Source: an uncultured Aquimarina sp.
Lineage (GTDB): Bacteria > Bacteroidota > Bacteroidia > Flavobacteriales > Flavobacteriaceae
Reading direction: 5' to 3'
DNA length: 64,000 nucleotides
NCBI GenBank assembly: GCA_947497175.1
Contig: CANMFM010000004.1
Span: 372,001-436,000 of the forward strand
Both the position numbers and the translations under genes were made by a program. The first letter of the stretch is position 1, and each line of letters starts with the position of its first letter. This document shows positions 25,033 through 34,325 of this stretch, piece after piece. The notes under the pieces are model-generated. The model was not told where the DNA came from, made no database searches, and saw only the letters and a list, made by a program, of their open reading frames with translations.

Positions 25033-26772
25033 TTATTCAGGGAATAGTGGTGCTGCTTTTTCTAATAATTCTTTTGGTGTTCTCGTGAGATTTAGCTTTT
25101 CAACTTTATTGTCCACAAAGAAGGAAAAAGGCTTATACGATGACTTTAACATTGCAATACCTTCCTCTTCAGAACGAGGTTGCGGTTTTGCCTTTGACAA
25201 CTCAAATCTTAGGTAATCTTCCTGATACTCCAATAGGATATCCCATAAATTCATTTTTTTTGATTGAAGAGCTTCTTTATTGAACATTAGTGTATCAATA
25301 TCTATGATAACCAAATCTTGGACTCTGGAAATATCTAAACCATTTTCTTCCAATTTGACAAGTTCATCCCGAAACCAACCGTTGAGAATGGCATTTGCTC
25401 CTGCTGTGTTAAACATTCGATAATGTACAACCAATATCGGCCTGATAATACCTTTTTTCGAAGGAAACTGTGAGTCATAATCTGCTTTACCTTTGAGTAA
25501 AATTTCAATATTTGTTGCCAATTGTCGAACTGCTTTAGGTTTTCCCTTCTCGTTCTCAAACAACTTTAGCCTGAGCTCGGCTTCAAGTACTGTATAATCA
25601 GGACTTGTTTTTGATTCTTTAGATATTAATATATCCTTAGACTCAAATAGCATTGCTCGTTTACCATTTCTGATATAATAGTCTGGCGCTCCATCCATCA
25701 ATTCATCAAGTTCCTTTCCTGATTTTTGAAAATATCGTTTTCCGAATATTTCTCTTAATAATGTATCGAGTGCGTATTGCTCACTATATTCGTATGTTTT
25801 AAGGCCATATAAACCTTTAACTTTTTGGTCATTTGGCAACTCATCGTTGATTAGCTTCAACCTAAAATATAGTCCATTGTATATCATTTCTATTACAAAT
25901 AATGGCGATATAATACGGTATTTTAATTCTTCAATCTTGTACAGAGGCCTACTTCTTAAAGTCACAAAATCCAGCTCTGCAGCTATATCATCTGGGGATA
26001 GAATATGCTTGTCTATAAAATCTTCGTGGACAGGGTCTTCGAGATGTATCTCTGTATGAGTTTCCTTATCCTTCATTAAAACTGAATAAGTGATACCTAA
26101 AAGGCGACGTAGGTATTCATTGTAATTCTCAACGCCATAATATTTGTAAAAGGCATTTAACAACGGCCCGCATTGCTCAATACCAGAAAGAAATTCAAAA
26201 TACGACACCGCACGCAGAAACTGGCAGGTAAATACTTTATCGGTTCTAAAGTTTATTAATTCATAATTGTGAAATTGCAACATTAGGATTGCTTGAGCAG
26301 CAGTAAACTGTAAGCCTGATTCTTCATCGGCTTTTTTTTGTTCGATTCCCCTATCGGTAAATGAGACCTGATTAAGGTGCAGGTAAGCTCTAAATATGTC
26401 ACGCTCCATTTCCTCGTTGGTCTTTTCTGTTTCAACATCCTCGGAAATATTGTCAAAGATATATTCAAAGAACAGAAGGCTACTACCTACATACGGAATT
26501 TCGTAATCAGATATATCATAGTCTGCTTCTGCTACGTAGCTCAAGAGATTCTGGTATGCTTCATTGGCAAAATTCTGATTACCTTGCGAGAAGAACATAT
26601 TCATAAAGGCGATTACATCACTATATTTTGATTTTTCTGTATCAAATCCAAGAAAGTGAGAACCTGTTTTCAATAAGGTATCACGACTTATTCCACTCAA
26701 ATATTCATCAATAGATTTTCGATTCTCTTTTGGAAAGCAAGCTTCAAATGTAACACCAAGTTTAATTTTCAT
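25033..26772 (-). CDS. Uncharacterised 579-aa protein with PD-(D/E)xK nuclease-like motif
   Basis: No family is recognised. The N-terminal 320 residues look mostly alpha-helical. Around residues 362-385 is GAPDYYIRNGKRAMLFESKD, which has the spacing of a PD-(D/E)xK nuclease core (PD, hydrophobic strand, then ExK). A following helix with AELRLKLF and QLATNIEIL and a strand RPILVVHYR fit that fold. No signal peptide or membrane segment is seen. It is a single gene between the structured noncoding DNA and parB, a place where ICEs carry cargo. A defence nuclease is a reasonable guess, not shown. Confidence 0.55.
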   Translation of the reverse strand: MKIKLGVTFEACFPKENRKSIDEYLSGISRDTLLKTGSHFLGFDTEKSKYSDVIAFMNMFFSQGNQNFANEAYQNLLSYVAEADYDISDYEIPYVGSSLLFFEYIFDNISEDVETEKTNEEMERDIFRAYLHLNQVSFTDRGIEQKKADEESGLQFTAAQAILMLQFHNYELINFRTDKVFTCQFLRAVSYFEFLSGIEQCGPLLNAFYKYYGVENYNEYLRRLLGITYSVLMKDKETHTEIHLEDPVHEDFIDKHILSPDDIAAELDFVTLRSRPLYKIEELKYRIISPLFVIEMIYNGLYFRLKLINDELPNDQKVKGLYGLKTYEYSEQYALDTLLREIFGKRYFQKSGKELDELMDGAPDYYIRNGKRAMLFESKDILISKESKTSPDYTVLEAELRLKLFENEKGKPKAVRQLATNIEILLKGKADYDSQFPSKKGIIRPILVVHYRMFNTAGANAILNGWFRDELVKLEENGLDISRVQDLVIIDIDTLMFNKEALQSKKMNLWDILLEYQEDYLRFELSKAKPQPRSEEEGIAMLKSSYKPFSFFVDNKVEKLNLTRTPKELLEKAAPLFPE

Positions 26773-26874
26773 ATTTCGTATTTAATCAAACAGTCAATAT
26801 ACTATTTATTTACAGAATCAGATATTGAGAAAAAGAGCCAGCACGAATGCCGACCCTTCTTCAAACAACAAAAG

Positions 26875-28671
26875 CTAATCGTTGAGTTCCTCAATTTGCT
26901 TTTCAAGAACAGTAAGGCGCTCTTTCAAACGTGCTTCACGCTTGTTCCTTTTGTCGGCATATTCCTTTTCTATGCTAACAATCTTGGATTTGTAATATCC
27001 CTGCATTGCGTTGTAAAATGAAATGTTCGTCAGATTATTGACGTGATTGCTTTCGCCAAAATGCACTTGCTTTGTGAGCATATACCGTATCAACTTATGG
27101 AAGATTTCCTTTTTGAACTTCTTCTTGAAATTCTCTACCATTTCAACTTTGGTCATCTTTGAAGTTTCCCCTAAGAATTTTGAGAAATACTTTTGTTGAC
27201 TCATATAGTCCACATTGTTCTCAAATAGCGATATTGAGAATGCGACCATTTCATCTTTTGAAAGTGTCTTCTTCGTATCAATGTATTTGGTCTCACGAAT
27301 CATCTGCACAACTTCTTCAAACTGCTTGTTGTTCTCTATTTGCTTCTTACGGATTTCCCTTTCGTTGATTTTTACGATTTGTTCTTCAGGCGTACAATCT
27401 GCCATTTTTCTGTTGGTCAATGGTGCAGAATATTCCGTAGAATCATTTTTGGATTTTTCAACAATCTTAACAAAGATTTCCTTGTGCTGGAATGAATCTG
27501 GATGAAACATAATGCCATTCTTATATGCATCTTCTTTTGCTGAATTAAATTTTTCCAATGCTTCTTTATAATCCTGCATAGCTTCATCGAATTCTGCCTT
27601 TAATTCATCTTCAGAATAATCATAATGCTGATACTCTTTCTGAATAGCTTCGATTGTTGGCTCAATCGGATTCTCTAAAATTTCAACATCATCCAGTAAA
27701 TAGACTTTCAATCCGTTCTTTTCCAATTGCGATATAATGAGCTGATTGTTTTCGTCATCTACCCAATACTGTCGTATTTCAGGAATTAATAAGATGTTCT
27801 CTTTCTTGGATTTCTCAATCAGGTTCAAGAACGATTTATTTTTCTTCGTTTCAAAACAGGCTGCTTTCGTGCAGACCATTTTACCATCGCCGAACAGATT
27901 GCCTTGATTTGCCGCGTTGAAAGGACATTCAACGCAAGACCCAGCTTTCGGAACCAATTTTTTGTCGGCCACATCAAAAGATGCTTTTTCCAAGTCATAG
28001 GTCTGGTCTTTAATCATCCTGTTTATCTGATGTGCACTAAAATCCTCGCCCATTGTTTCCAACATCATTAGCTGTTCTTCAGGTTCAAAGAGCGCAACAC
28101 CGACACCCAATGATATGGTCATTTCGCCATTACGGACAAAGTTCTTAAAACCATCAATCAATCCAGCCAGTTTAAGTCGTTGTCTGATAAAGTTATCCGT
28201 TCTACCCAACCGCTTTGCGATTTCAGATGCTGAATACTTTTCGCTTAGGTAAGCAATCGCCTCGGCTTCTTCGGTAGGCTCGACATCCTGTCTTTGCAAA
28301 TTCTCGATAATCTGAACTTCCAGAATATCATTGTTCTCATAAGTCCTAACGATACTGGGTATAGTCTTTTTCCCTGCTAATTTACTTGCACGATATCGGC
28401 GTTCGCCCATCACGATGATGTAATGGCCATTTAGTTGCCTGACGGTAATCGGTTGCAACACACCGTGCTTTTCGATACTCTCAGAAAGCTGCTTTAACGC
28501 ATCCTCGTTAAAGGTCTTTCTCGGCTGTTCAAGGTCAGGCTTGATTTTACCCAATGGTAAGTTCTGAATTTGAAGTGCGGATGATTTCTTTCCGTTTACT
28601 TCTTTCTTGACAGTAGATTTCGCTCTACTGCGCTTCTTTGTGGTACTCGCTTTTGTTGTCATAATACTCAA
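26875..28671 (-). CDS. ParB/RepB/Spo0J-family partition protein (long form)
   Basis: A 598-aa protein. The N-terminal ParB/Srx CTPase domain is clear (LPLGKIKPDLEQPRKTF, HYIIVMGERRYRASKLAGKK, EVQIIENLQRQDVEPTEEAE), followed by the HTH (SASEIAKRLGRTDNFIRQRL). It is about twice the length of chromosomal ParB; residues 250-598 are a charged, partly coiled-coil extension with a CVECPFNAANQG / CTKAACFETKK cysteine cluster that may bind zinc. No parA is adjacent. It probably stabilises or regulates the element. Long ParB proteins of this kind are usual at the ends of Bacteroidota ICEs. Confidence 0.85.
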   Translation of the reverse strand: MSIMTTKASTTKKRSRAKSTVKKEVNGKKSSALQIQNLPLGKIKPDLEQPRKTFNEDALKQLSESIEKHGVLQPITVRQLNGHYIIVMGERRYRASKLAGKKTIPSIVRTYENNDILEVQIIENLQRQDVEPTEEAEAIAYLSEKYSASEIAKRLGRTDNFIRQRLKLAGLIDGFKNFVRNGEMTISLGVGVALFEPEEQLMMLETMGEDFSAHQINRMIKDQTYDLEKASFDVADKKLVPKAGSCVECPFNAANQGNLFGDGKMVCTKAACFETKKNKSFLNLIEKSKKENILLIPEIRQYWVDDENNQLIISQLEKNGLKVYLLDDVEILENPIEPTIEAIQKEYQHYDYSEDELKAEFDEAMQDYKEALEKFNSAKEDAYKNGIMFHPDSFQHKEIFVKIVEKSKNDSTEYSAPLTNRKMADCTPEEQIVKINEREIRKKQIENNKQFEEVVQMIRETKYIDTKKTLSKDEMVAFSISLFENNVDYMSQQKYFSKFLGETSKMTKVEMVENFKKKFKKEIFHKLIRYMLTKQVHFGESNHVNNLTNISFYNAMQGYYKSKIVSIEKEYADKRNKREARLKERLTVLEKQIEELND

Positions 28672-28963
28672 ATTTTTGATTAAACAATATTTGAGCAGAA
28701 ACCAAACGGAAGATAAAATCTTGGCTCAAAAGGAAACGGAATAAATGAGTAGGGGAAGAAGCGTTGGCTTTATGCCGTAGTCTTTTGATGGAAGTATTTT
28801 ACGAGTTTACCTTGCGTGTATATTGTATGATAATAAACCCCTCTTACGAAGTACAGAGGTTGAGATAACCTAAAATTTATTAATCCTCAATACAGAAAAT
28901 AGTATTTGGCATCAAATGAAAGGATATAGTATTAAAGCCAATTTGGTTCTGAAAAAAGACAAA

Positions 28964-28985
28964 ATGTTGTACCTATGTTGTACCT
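28964..28985 (+). repeat. Tandem 11-bp repeat near the ICE right end
   Basis: ATGTTGTACCT occurs twice in direct succession, 42 bases from the tRNA-Leu 3' end and within the 356-base gap between parB and the tRNA. It may be an integrase arm-type site; the rest of the gap shows only AT-rich sequence and the tRNA terminator. Confidence 0.45.
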
Positions 28986-28991
28986 GAGCAT

Positions 28992-29024
28992 AAAAAAAGC
29001 CGAGATTTTCATCTCAGCTTTTTT
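28992..29024 (-). terminator. Terminator downstream of tRNA-Leu
   Basis: Stem GCCGAGAT / ATCTCAGC flanked by A-run and T-run, tetraloop TTTC. It starts two bases beyond the tRNA 3' end and would stop tRNA transcription on the minus strand; the T-runs on both sides make it usable from either direction. Confidence 0.7.
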
Positions 29025-29026
29025 CG

Positions 29027-29109
29027 TACCGAAGGCGGGAATCGAACCCGCACGCCTTGTGAGCAATGGATTTTGAATCCATCGTGTCTACCAATTCCAC
29101 CACTTCGGC
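29027..29109 (-). tRNA. tRNA-Leu (anticodon CAA)
   Basis: An 83-base gene without encoded CCA. The acceptor GCCGAAG pairs with CTTCGGT (the first pair is G-U), the D-arm reads TGGTGGAATTGGTAGACA, the anticodon loop is TTCAAAA (CAA) in the stem TGGAT/ATCCA, a long variable arm follows (class II), and the T-arm has GGGTTCGATTCCC. The ICE starts immediately 3' of this gene, so it is the likely integration site. Confidence 0.92.
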
Positions 29110-29110
29110 A

Positions 29111-29177
29111 TATTTTATTGCGCCTTTCGAAATTTGGATTTTGAATCCGGCGCGTCTACCAATTCCGCCACTCGAGC
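29111..29177 (-). pseudogene. Truncated tRNA-Leu (CAA-type) remnant
   Basis: The first half of another tRNA-Leu is present: acceptor strand GCTCGAG, D-arm TGGCGGAATTGGTAGACG, and anticodon loop TTCAAAA. The anticodon stem has two mismatches (CCGGA against TCCAA), and the variable arm runs into unrelated sequence with no T-arm or 3' acceptor strand. It sits directly upstream of the intact tRNA-Leu. It may be a scar of an older insertion or recombination at this tRNA pair. Confidence 0.75.
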
Positions 29178-29271
29178 ATTTTTTAATGAATTGGATGGCA
29201 AAATTAGTAAAATAATCGTTTTTCACCATTAAATAAGTGATAAAATAAGAGCAAGAGTTGAAATAAATTTT

Positions 29272-29279
29272 TAAATTTG
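29272..29279 (+). promoter_or_regulatory. Candidate -7 promoter element of prs
   Basis: TAAATTTG matches the Bacteroidota -7 consensus TAnnTTTG, 55 bases before the prs start. No clear -33 TTTG stands at the expected distance. Confidence 0.35.
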
Positions 29280-29333
29280 CACCTTGTTTTTAAAAAATAA
29301 GTTTTAACTCATTACATAACAACATTTTACCCT

Positions 29334-30275
29334 ATGCCAACCGGAGTTACAGAAGCAAAGTTTTTTGCATGCAACCAAAGTACCGAACTTGCAGAAAAAA
29401 TAGTAGCTGCCTATGGCGCTAAATTAGGTAAAGTAATTACATCAACCTATAGTGATGGTGAGTTTCAGCCTTCTTTTGAAGAGTCGGTAAGAGGATCAAG
29501 AGTATTTATCATTGGTTCGACACACCCAAGTTCTGATCACTTGATGGAAATGCTTTTAATGTTAGATGCGGCAAAAAGAGCATCTGCTAGACATATTACG
29601 GCCGTATTGCCGTATTATGGATGGGCACGTCAGGATAGAAAAGACAAACCCAGAGTACCTATTGCGGCAAAATTAATTGCCAAAATGTTAGAAACTGCAG
29701 GTGCTACAAGAATTATTACCATGGATCTTCATGCAGACCAGATCCAGGGATTCTTTGAAAAACCAGTAGATCATTTATTTGCATCTACTATTTTCTTACC
29801 CTATTTGCAGTCTCTTAATCTTGATAATCTTACTATTGCATCACCAGATATGGGAGGATCTAAAAGAGCCTATGCCTATTCTAAAGCATTAAAAAGTGAT
29901 GTAGTAATATGTTATAAGCAACGTGCCAAAGCCAATGTAATTTCGCATATGGAATTAATTGGTGATGTTACCGGTAAAAATGTAGTATTAGTAGATGATA
30001 TGGTAGATACAGCCGGAACGCTAACAAAGGCAGCAGATTTGATGATGGAAAGAGGAGCAAAAAGTGTACGGGCCATCTGTACCCATCCGATTCTTTCTGG
30101 TAATGCCTATGAAAAACTGGAAAATTCAAAATTAGAAGAGTTGATCGTTACGGATTCTATTCCGTTACGACAAGAAAGCAATAAAATTAGAGTGATTACT
30201 TGTGCAAATTTATTTGCAGATGTTATGAACCGCGTTCATAATAATAAGTCGATTAGCTCTAAGTTTATCATGTAA
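29334..30275 (+). CDS. prs: Ribose-phosphate pyrophosphokinase
   Basis: A 313-aa enzyme making PRPP from ribose 5-phosphate and ATP for nucleotide, His and Trp synthesis. Seen are the N-terminal TYSDGEFQPSFEESVRG, the ATP loop around YYGWARQDRKDKPRVPI, the metal-site HADQIQGFF and the PRPP loop VVLVDDMVDTAGTL. The length is normal. It is followed by rplY after 23 bases, a gene order common in Bacteroidota and other bacteria. First gene on the chromosomal side of the tRNA. Confidence 0.97.
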   Translation: MPTGVTEAKFFACNQSTELAEKIVAAYGAKLGKVITSTYSDGEFQPSFEESVRGSRVFIIGSTHPSSDHLMEMLLMLDAAKRASARHITAVLPYYGWARQDRKDKPRVPIAAKLIAKMLETAGATRIITMDLHADQIQGFFEKPVDHLFASTIFLPYLQSLNLDNLTIASPDMGGSKRAYAYSKALKSDVVICYKQRAKANVISHMELIGDVTGKNVVLVDDMVDTAGTLTKAADLMMERGAKSVRAICTHPILSGNAYEKLENSKLEELIVTDSIPLRQESNKIRVITCANLFADVMNRVHNNKSISSKFIM

Positions 30276-30298
30276 ATTAATAATTAATAAATTTTAAA

Positions 30299-30934
30299 AT
30301 GAAATCATTAACAATCAATGCATCTCAAAGAGAAAGCGTAGGCAAGAAAGCAACAAAGGCCTTACGTAATGCTGGACAGGTACCTTGTGTTATTTACGGT
30401 GGAGACACTATTGTACACTTTGCAGCGCCAGAAATTGCTTTCAAAAATTTAGTGTACACTCCAGACGTTCATACCGTGGTTATAGCGTTGGATAATGGTA
30501 CAAAAATAAATGCCATCTTACAGGATATTCAATTTCACCCTGTAACGGATAAAATTTTACATATAGATTTTGTTGAAATTTTTGACGATAAACCAATCAC
30601 TGTTGAACTTCCTTTCAGAACTGTAGGAAACTCTCGTGGTGTGCGTAATGGTGGTGTACTACGTTTCAACTTAAGACGTATCAAAGTAAAAGGTCTTTCT
30701 TCAGATTTACCGGATGTAATCGAAGGAGATATTACAAAACTAAAAATTGGAAACAAATTATATGTTACCGATGTAGCTAGTGACAAGTTTACTATCCTAC
30801 ACCCGGATAATACGGTAATTTGTATGGTGAAAACTTCTCGTACTGCTGTTGCAGATGATGACGAAGAAGAAGAAGAAACTGAAGGAGCAGCTGAAGGAGC
30901 AGCACCAGCTGCCGAAGCATCAGCTGAAGGATAA
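30299..30934 (+). CDS. rplY: 50S ribosomal protein L25 (long, CTC-type)
   Basis: A 211-aa 5S rRNA-binding protein. Residues 1-95 are the L25 domain ([23 protein letters not shown]), then the C-terminal TL5/CTC domain ([20 protein letters not shown]). The last 30 residues are a low-complexity acidic/alanine tail ([19 protein letters not shown]), typical for Bacteroidota. It probably shares a transcript with prs and ends at a clear terminator. Confidence 0.95.
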   Translation: MKSLTINASQRESVGKKATKALRNAGQVPCVIYGGDTIVHFAAPEIAFKNLVYTPDVHTVVIALDNGTKINAILQDIQFHPVTDKILHIDFVEIFDDKPITVELPFRTVGNSRGVRNGGVLRFNLRRIKVKGLSSDLPDVIEGDITKLKIGNKLYVTDVASDKFTILHPDNTVICMVKTSRTAVADDDEEEEETEGAAEGAAPAAEASAEG

Positions 30935-30956
30935 TCCTGAAGTTTTAATACAATAT

Positions 30957-30992
30957 AAAAGCATTCTGACTCCATTCAGAATGCTTTTTTTA
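30957..30992 (+). terminator. Terminator after rplY
   Basis: A 10-base stem AGCATTCTGA / TCAGAATGCT with a T-run, 22 bases after the stop codon. Confidence 0.85.
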
Positions 30993-31011
30993 TTTTTACA
31001 CAGAGCTATAA

Positions 31012-31145
31012 GGGCGTCCCTACGTTATACTACGGTCGGGCTATACGCTGTATCTTTTCATCATCGCTTCTCGATACACCGTGCAAAAAAAAGCACGGCA
31101 CTCGAAGTGACGATAAAAAGGATGCCGCTGCTATCCCTTACGCAA
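31012..31145 (-). repeat. Flavobacterial palindromic intergenic element, copy 1
   Basis: Read on the minus strand: TTGCG, GGGATAGCAGCGGCATCCTT, a hairpin core (GCACGG/CCGTGC with A8 loop), then AAAAGATACAGCGTATAGCCC. The same conserved ends occur at 38006-38100 in the other orientation with a different hairpin core. It fills the rplY-pth gap. Confidence 0.65.
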
Positions 31146-31159
31146 ATAATAAATAGTAT

Positions 31160-31786
31160 ATGCTTTCTGTTCTCAGAAGATTATTTCAAAAAAAAGAAAA
31201 AGAAACTCAAGAAGATCTTATGAAAAAATTTCTTGTTGTCGGTCTTGGCAATATAGGTCCTAAATACCACAATACCCGTCACAATATAGGATTTAGAATT
31301 CTCGATGCTTTAGCAAAAGCAGAAGATCTCATATTCGAAACTCAAAAATTAGGTGATCTTACAACCTATAAACACAAAGGAAGAACACTTATCCTTCTTA
31401 AACCTAATACCTACATGAACCTTAGCGGAAAAGCTATTCGTTATTGGTTAACAAAAGAAAAAATTCCTTTAGAAAACCTACTGGTTATTACTGATGACAT
31501 TAACCTGCCCTTTGGTACAATTCGATTAAAAGCAAAAGGCAGTGCCGGTGGTCATAATGGGTTAAAAGATACCGAAGCGCAACTCAATACCTCGAAATAT
31601 TGCAGATTTCGATTTGGCGTAGGTGCAGAGTTTAGCAAAGGGAGACAGGTCGATTATGTCTTAGGAGAATGGAGCGAAGAAGAAGAATCTGCAATGCCAG
31701 AACGATTAGAAAAAGGAATTTCTCTTATTAAATCTTTTGCCACAGCAGGACTAGCACATACTATGAACACCTTTAACGGAAAATAA
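31160..31786 (+). CDS. pth: Aminoacyl-tRNA hydrolase
   Basis: This recycles peptidyl-tRNA by cleaving the peptide ester. The core begins FLVVGLGNIGPKYHNTRHNIGF with the catalytic His, continues with LLKPNTYMNLSGKA and the Asp loop ITDDINLPFGTIRLK, then GSAGGHNGLKD. The first ATG (31160) gives a basic 20-residue extension of a kind seen in flavobacterial homologues; the internal ATG at 31220 gives the classical start. Either could be used. Confidence 0.92.
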   Translation: MLSVLRRLFQKKEKETQEDLMKKFLVVGLGNIGPKYHNTRHNIGFRILDALAKAEDLIFETQKLGDLTTYKHKGRTLILLKPNTYMNLSGKAIRYWLTKEKIPLENLLVITDDINLPFGTIRLKAKGSAGGHNGLKDTEAQLNTSKYCRFRFGVGAEFSKGRQVDYVLGEWSEEEESAMPERLEKGISLIKSFATAGLAHTMNTFNGK

Positions 31787-31931
31787 TGAAAATGTCTCCA
31801 AACATTTTTTTACTTTTACAATTGCTTTACATTTCAGTTTAAGAAATAAGCTATAATACACGAATTAATGCTAACCACAATAATCATTAGCGAATTCTGT
31901 CTGACTATTGAAAAACAAAAACAGTAAGCAG

Positions 31932-32864
31932 ATGAAACGCTATACAGATGCCAAAACATACGACAATGATTCACCATCGGTAGTTACCATAGGTACTTTT
32001 GATGGTGTACATATTGGTCACAAAAAAATAATCGAACACTTAATCGAAAGTGCTAAAAGCAACGGATTAGAATCTGTTGTGCTTACCTTTTTTCCACATC
32101 CGAGAATGGTACTTCAGCAAGATTCTGATATTAAACTCATTAACACTATTGATGAGCGCACACAGATTCTGGAAGAAACAGGGCTGGACAACCTGGTTAT
32201 TCATCCATTTACAAAAGAATTTTCTCGTCTTACCGCAGGAGAATACGTACAACAAATGCTTATCGAGCGTCTTAATGTAAGACATGTAATTATAGGTTAT
32301 GATCACAGGTTTGGCCGAAACCGTAATTCTAATATCACCGATCTTGCATCCTATGGTATTCAAAATGATTTTACCGTAGAAGAAATCTCTAAACAAGATA
32401 TTGATGATGTAGCTGTGAGTTCAACAAAAATACGTCAGTCCCTTTTAGAAGGAAATGTGGCTAAAGCAAATACCTACCTTGGATATAATTTTATGTTAAC
32501 CGGTAAAGTTGTGAAAGGAAAAGAACTTGGGCGTAAACTAAATTACCCCACTGCGAATTTGCATATCAAAGAATCCTATAAATTAATTCCAAAAAATGGA
32601 GTATACATTGTAAAATCTCATATTAACAGTAGAATCTATTTTGGCATGATGAATATTGGCACTAATCCAACGGTAAATGGCACAGATCGAACCATAGAGA
32701 CTCATTTTTTTGATGCTTCTTTTAATTTGTATGAGAAAAAAATACAAATCGAAATGCTAAAACGCGTAAGGGATGAGAAAAAATTCGATTCTATTGAAGA
32801 TTTACAGGAGGCTATGCAAAAAGATGAAGATTTTTCTCGTGATTACATAAATTCTCTAGTATGA
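31932..32864 (+). CDS. ribF: Bifunctional riboflavin kinase/FAD synthetase
   Basis: A 310-aa enzyme making FMN and then FAD. The N-terminal adenylyltransferase domain shows TIGTFDGVHIGHKKI and VIGYDHRFGRNR; the C-terminal riboflavin kinase domain shows GKELGRKLNYPTANL and NIGTNPTVNG. An in-frame TTG at 31908 would add eight residues, but the ATG at 31932 is preferred. It overlaps the next gene by four bases (ATGA). Confidence 0.93.
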   Translation: MKRYTDAKTYDNDSPSVVTIGTFDGVHIGHKKIIEHLIESAKSNGLESVVLTFFPHPRMVLQQDSDIKLINTIDERTQILEETGLDNLVIHPFTKEFSRLTAGEYVQQMLIERLNVRHVIIGYDHRFGRNRNSNITDLASYGIQNDFTVEEISKQDIDDVAVSSTKIRQSLLEGNVAKANTYLGYNFMLTGKVVKGKELGRKLNYPTANLHIKESYKLIPKNGVYIVKSHINSRIYFGMMNIGTNPTVNGTDRTIETHFFDASFNLYEKKIQIEMLKRVRDEKKFDSIEDLQEAMQKDEDFSRDYINSLV

Positions 32865-34189
32865 TCAATCGCTGGTTATTTACTCAAATAGATAATAGTG
32901 CTCTTATTATCTTTAGAGTTTTTTTTGGATTTCTTATTGCCGCAGAAGCTATAGGCGCTATTTTTACCGGCTGGGTTAAAAGAACACTTATTGAACCCGA
33001 ATTTACGTTTAATTTTATAGGGTTTGACTTCTTACAACCCCTACCTGGCAACGGAATGTATTTTTATTTTGCCGTAATGGGAATTTTTGGTCTTTTGGTA
33101 ATGATCGGTTTTAAATATCGATGGAGCATGATTGCCTATACTGTGATGTGGGCGGGTGTCTATTTCATGCAAAAGGCGTCATACAATAACCATTATTATC
33201 TTTTGTTATTGCTATGCATACTTATGAGCATACTACCGGCCGGAAATTATTTTTCTATAGACGTAAAAAGAAATCCATCGCTTAAAAAGATTTCAATGCC
33301 TCGTTGGATTGTTATTGTAATTATTGCCCAATTATGGATCGTTTACACCTACGCCTCGGTAGCCAAATTATATCCAGACTGGCTTGATTACACCGTAGCC
33401 AAAAACCTTATGGCCGGAAGAGCTTATTATCCTATTATCGGAGATGTAATACAAGGGCGGTGGGCACATGTGAGCGTAACGTATTTTGGAATTTTATTTG
33501 ATCTATTGATAATACCGCTTTTATTATGGAGAAAAACTCGTTTAGCAGCGTTTTGCTTTAGTATCTTTTTTCATTTATTTAACTCTATCATATTTCAGAT
33601 TGGTATATTTCCATATCTGTCATTAGCTTTTACTGTATTCTTCTTTTCTAAAGAAAAAGTACACCATATTTTTATGAAAAAGAAACCTTTCTACACCGCT
33701 AATGAAATAAGTATTCCTTCCTACAAAAAAATAGTACTGCCCATAATGCTTGTTTGGTTTGTTATACAAATAGCACTACCTGTGCGTCATTGGTTTATCC
33801 CCGGGGATGTATTATGGACCGAAGAAGGCCACAGACTTAGTTGGCGTATGATGCTTAGAGGGCGATCGGGTAATACAAACTTTTATGTAGTTGATAAAAA
33901 TGATCCCCAAGCCAAACGAAATTATATCAATAAACGAGAATATGTTTCTAAAAAGCAAATGCGTTTAGTGACGACCAAACCAGATGCGATGTGGCAATTT
34001 GCGCAACGTCTTAAACAACACTATGCTTCCAAAGGAAAAGATATCGCCGTATACGTAAAAAGCAATATCTCTATAAATGGTAAAAAAAGTAAACTCTTTA
34101 TTGATCCTGACGTTGATCTGGCCAATGTGCCCTGGAATTATTTTACGACCAATCCCTGGATTATTAAATATAGTAATCAAAAAGACTAA
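32861..34189 (+). CDS. HTTM-domain membrane protein (gamma-carboxylase-related)
   Basis: A 442-aa protein with seven or so membrane helices over residues 12-270 and a soluble C-terminal part. The HTTM features are present: a first helix after DNSALIIFRVFFGF, the conserved SYNNHYYLLLLLCILMSILP, and WIVYTYASVAKLYPDW. The family is related to vitamin-K-dependent gamma-glutamyl carboxylase, but a bacterial substrate is unknown. It is translationally coupled to ribF, an association that may only reflect genome packing. Confidence 0.8.
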   Translation: MINRWLFTQIDNSALIIFRVFFGFLIAAEAIGAIFTGWVKRTLIEPEFTFNFIGFDFLQPLPGNGMYFYFAVMGIFGLLVMIGFKYRWSMIAYTVMWAGVYFMQKASYNNHYYLLLLLCILMSILPAGNYFSIDVKRNPSLKKISMPRWIVIVIIAQLWIVYTYASVAKLYPDWLDYTVAKNLMAGRAYYPIIGDVIQGRWAHVSVTYFGILFDLLIIPLLLWRKTRLAAFCFSIFFHLFNSIIFQIGIFPYLSLAFTVFFFSKEKVHHIFMKKKPFYTANEISIPSYKKIVLPIMLVWFVIQIALPVRHWFIPGDVLWTEEGHRLSWRMMLRGRSGNTNFYVVDKNDPQAKRNYINKREYVSKKQMRLVTTKPDAMWQFAQRLKQHYASKGKDIAVYVKSNISINGKKSKLFIDPDVDLANVPWNYFTTNPWIIKYSNQKD

Positions 34190-34325
34190 GGATTGTGCTT
34201 TAAAGTAGTTCGATTCAGGTCGAAAAAACATCTAGAAAAAATTAAATTTTAACATTTGATTATATATTAAGTGTTTCTATTAAATATAACTTCATAGTGT
34301 AAAACCAACTTTAATCATTACACCT

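Larger units (their letters stand above)
1..29026. mobile_element. Integrative and conjugative element, right-hand part (left end outside window)
   Basis: A continuous block of Bacteroidota conjugation genes (rteC, traE-N, coupling protein, MobB, BfmA/BtgA), an initiator and helicase-loader pair, ssb, radC-like and parB genes, and metal-resistance cargo runs from the left window edge to the 3' end of a tRNA-Leu gene. Beyond the tRNA only housekeeping genes follow. Integration at the 3' end of tRNA-Leu is known for the Bacteroides element NBU1. No integrase gene is visible, so it should lie to the left of the window. The exact right junction between about 28,680 and 29,027 is inferred, because the partner att repeat is not in view. 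Confidence 0.8.

Noticed and set aside
29014..29229. A 71-aa minus-strand ORF
   Set aside because: It is the translation of the tRNA-Leu gene and its remnant (GGIGRRAGF-type peptide), not a protein gene.
31908..31931. TTG start for ribF
   Set aside because: The ATG at 31932 is closer to the conserved N-terminus and the eight extra residues show no conservation pattern I know.
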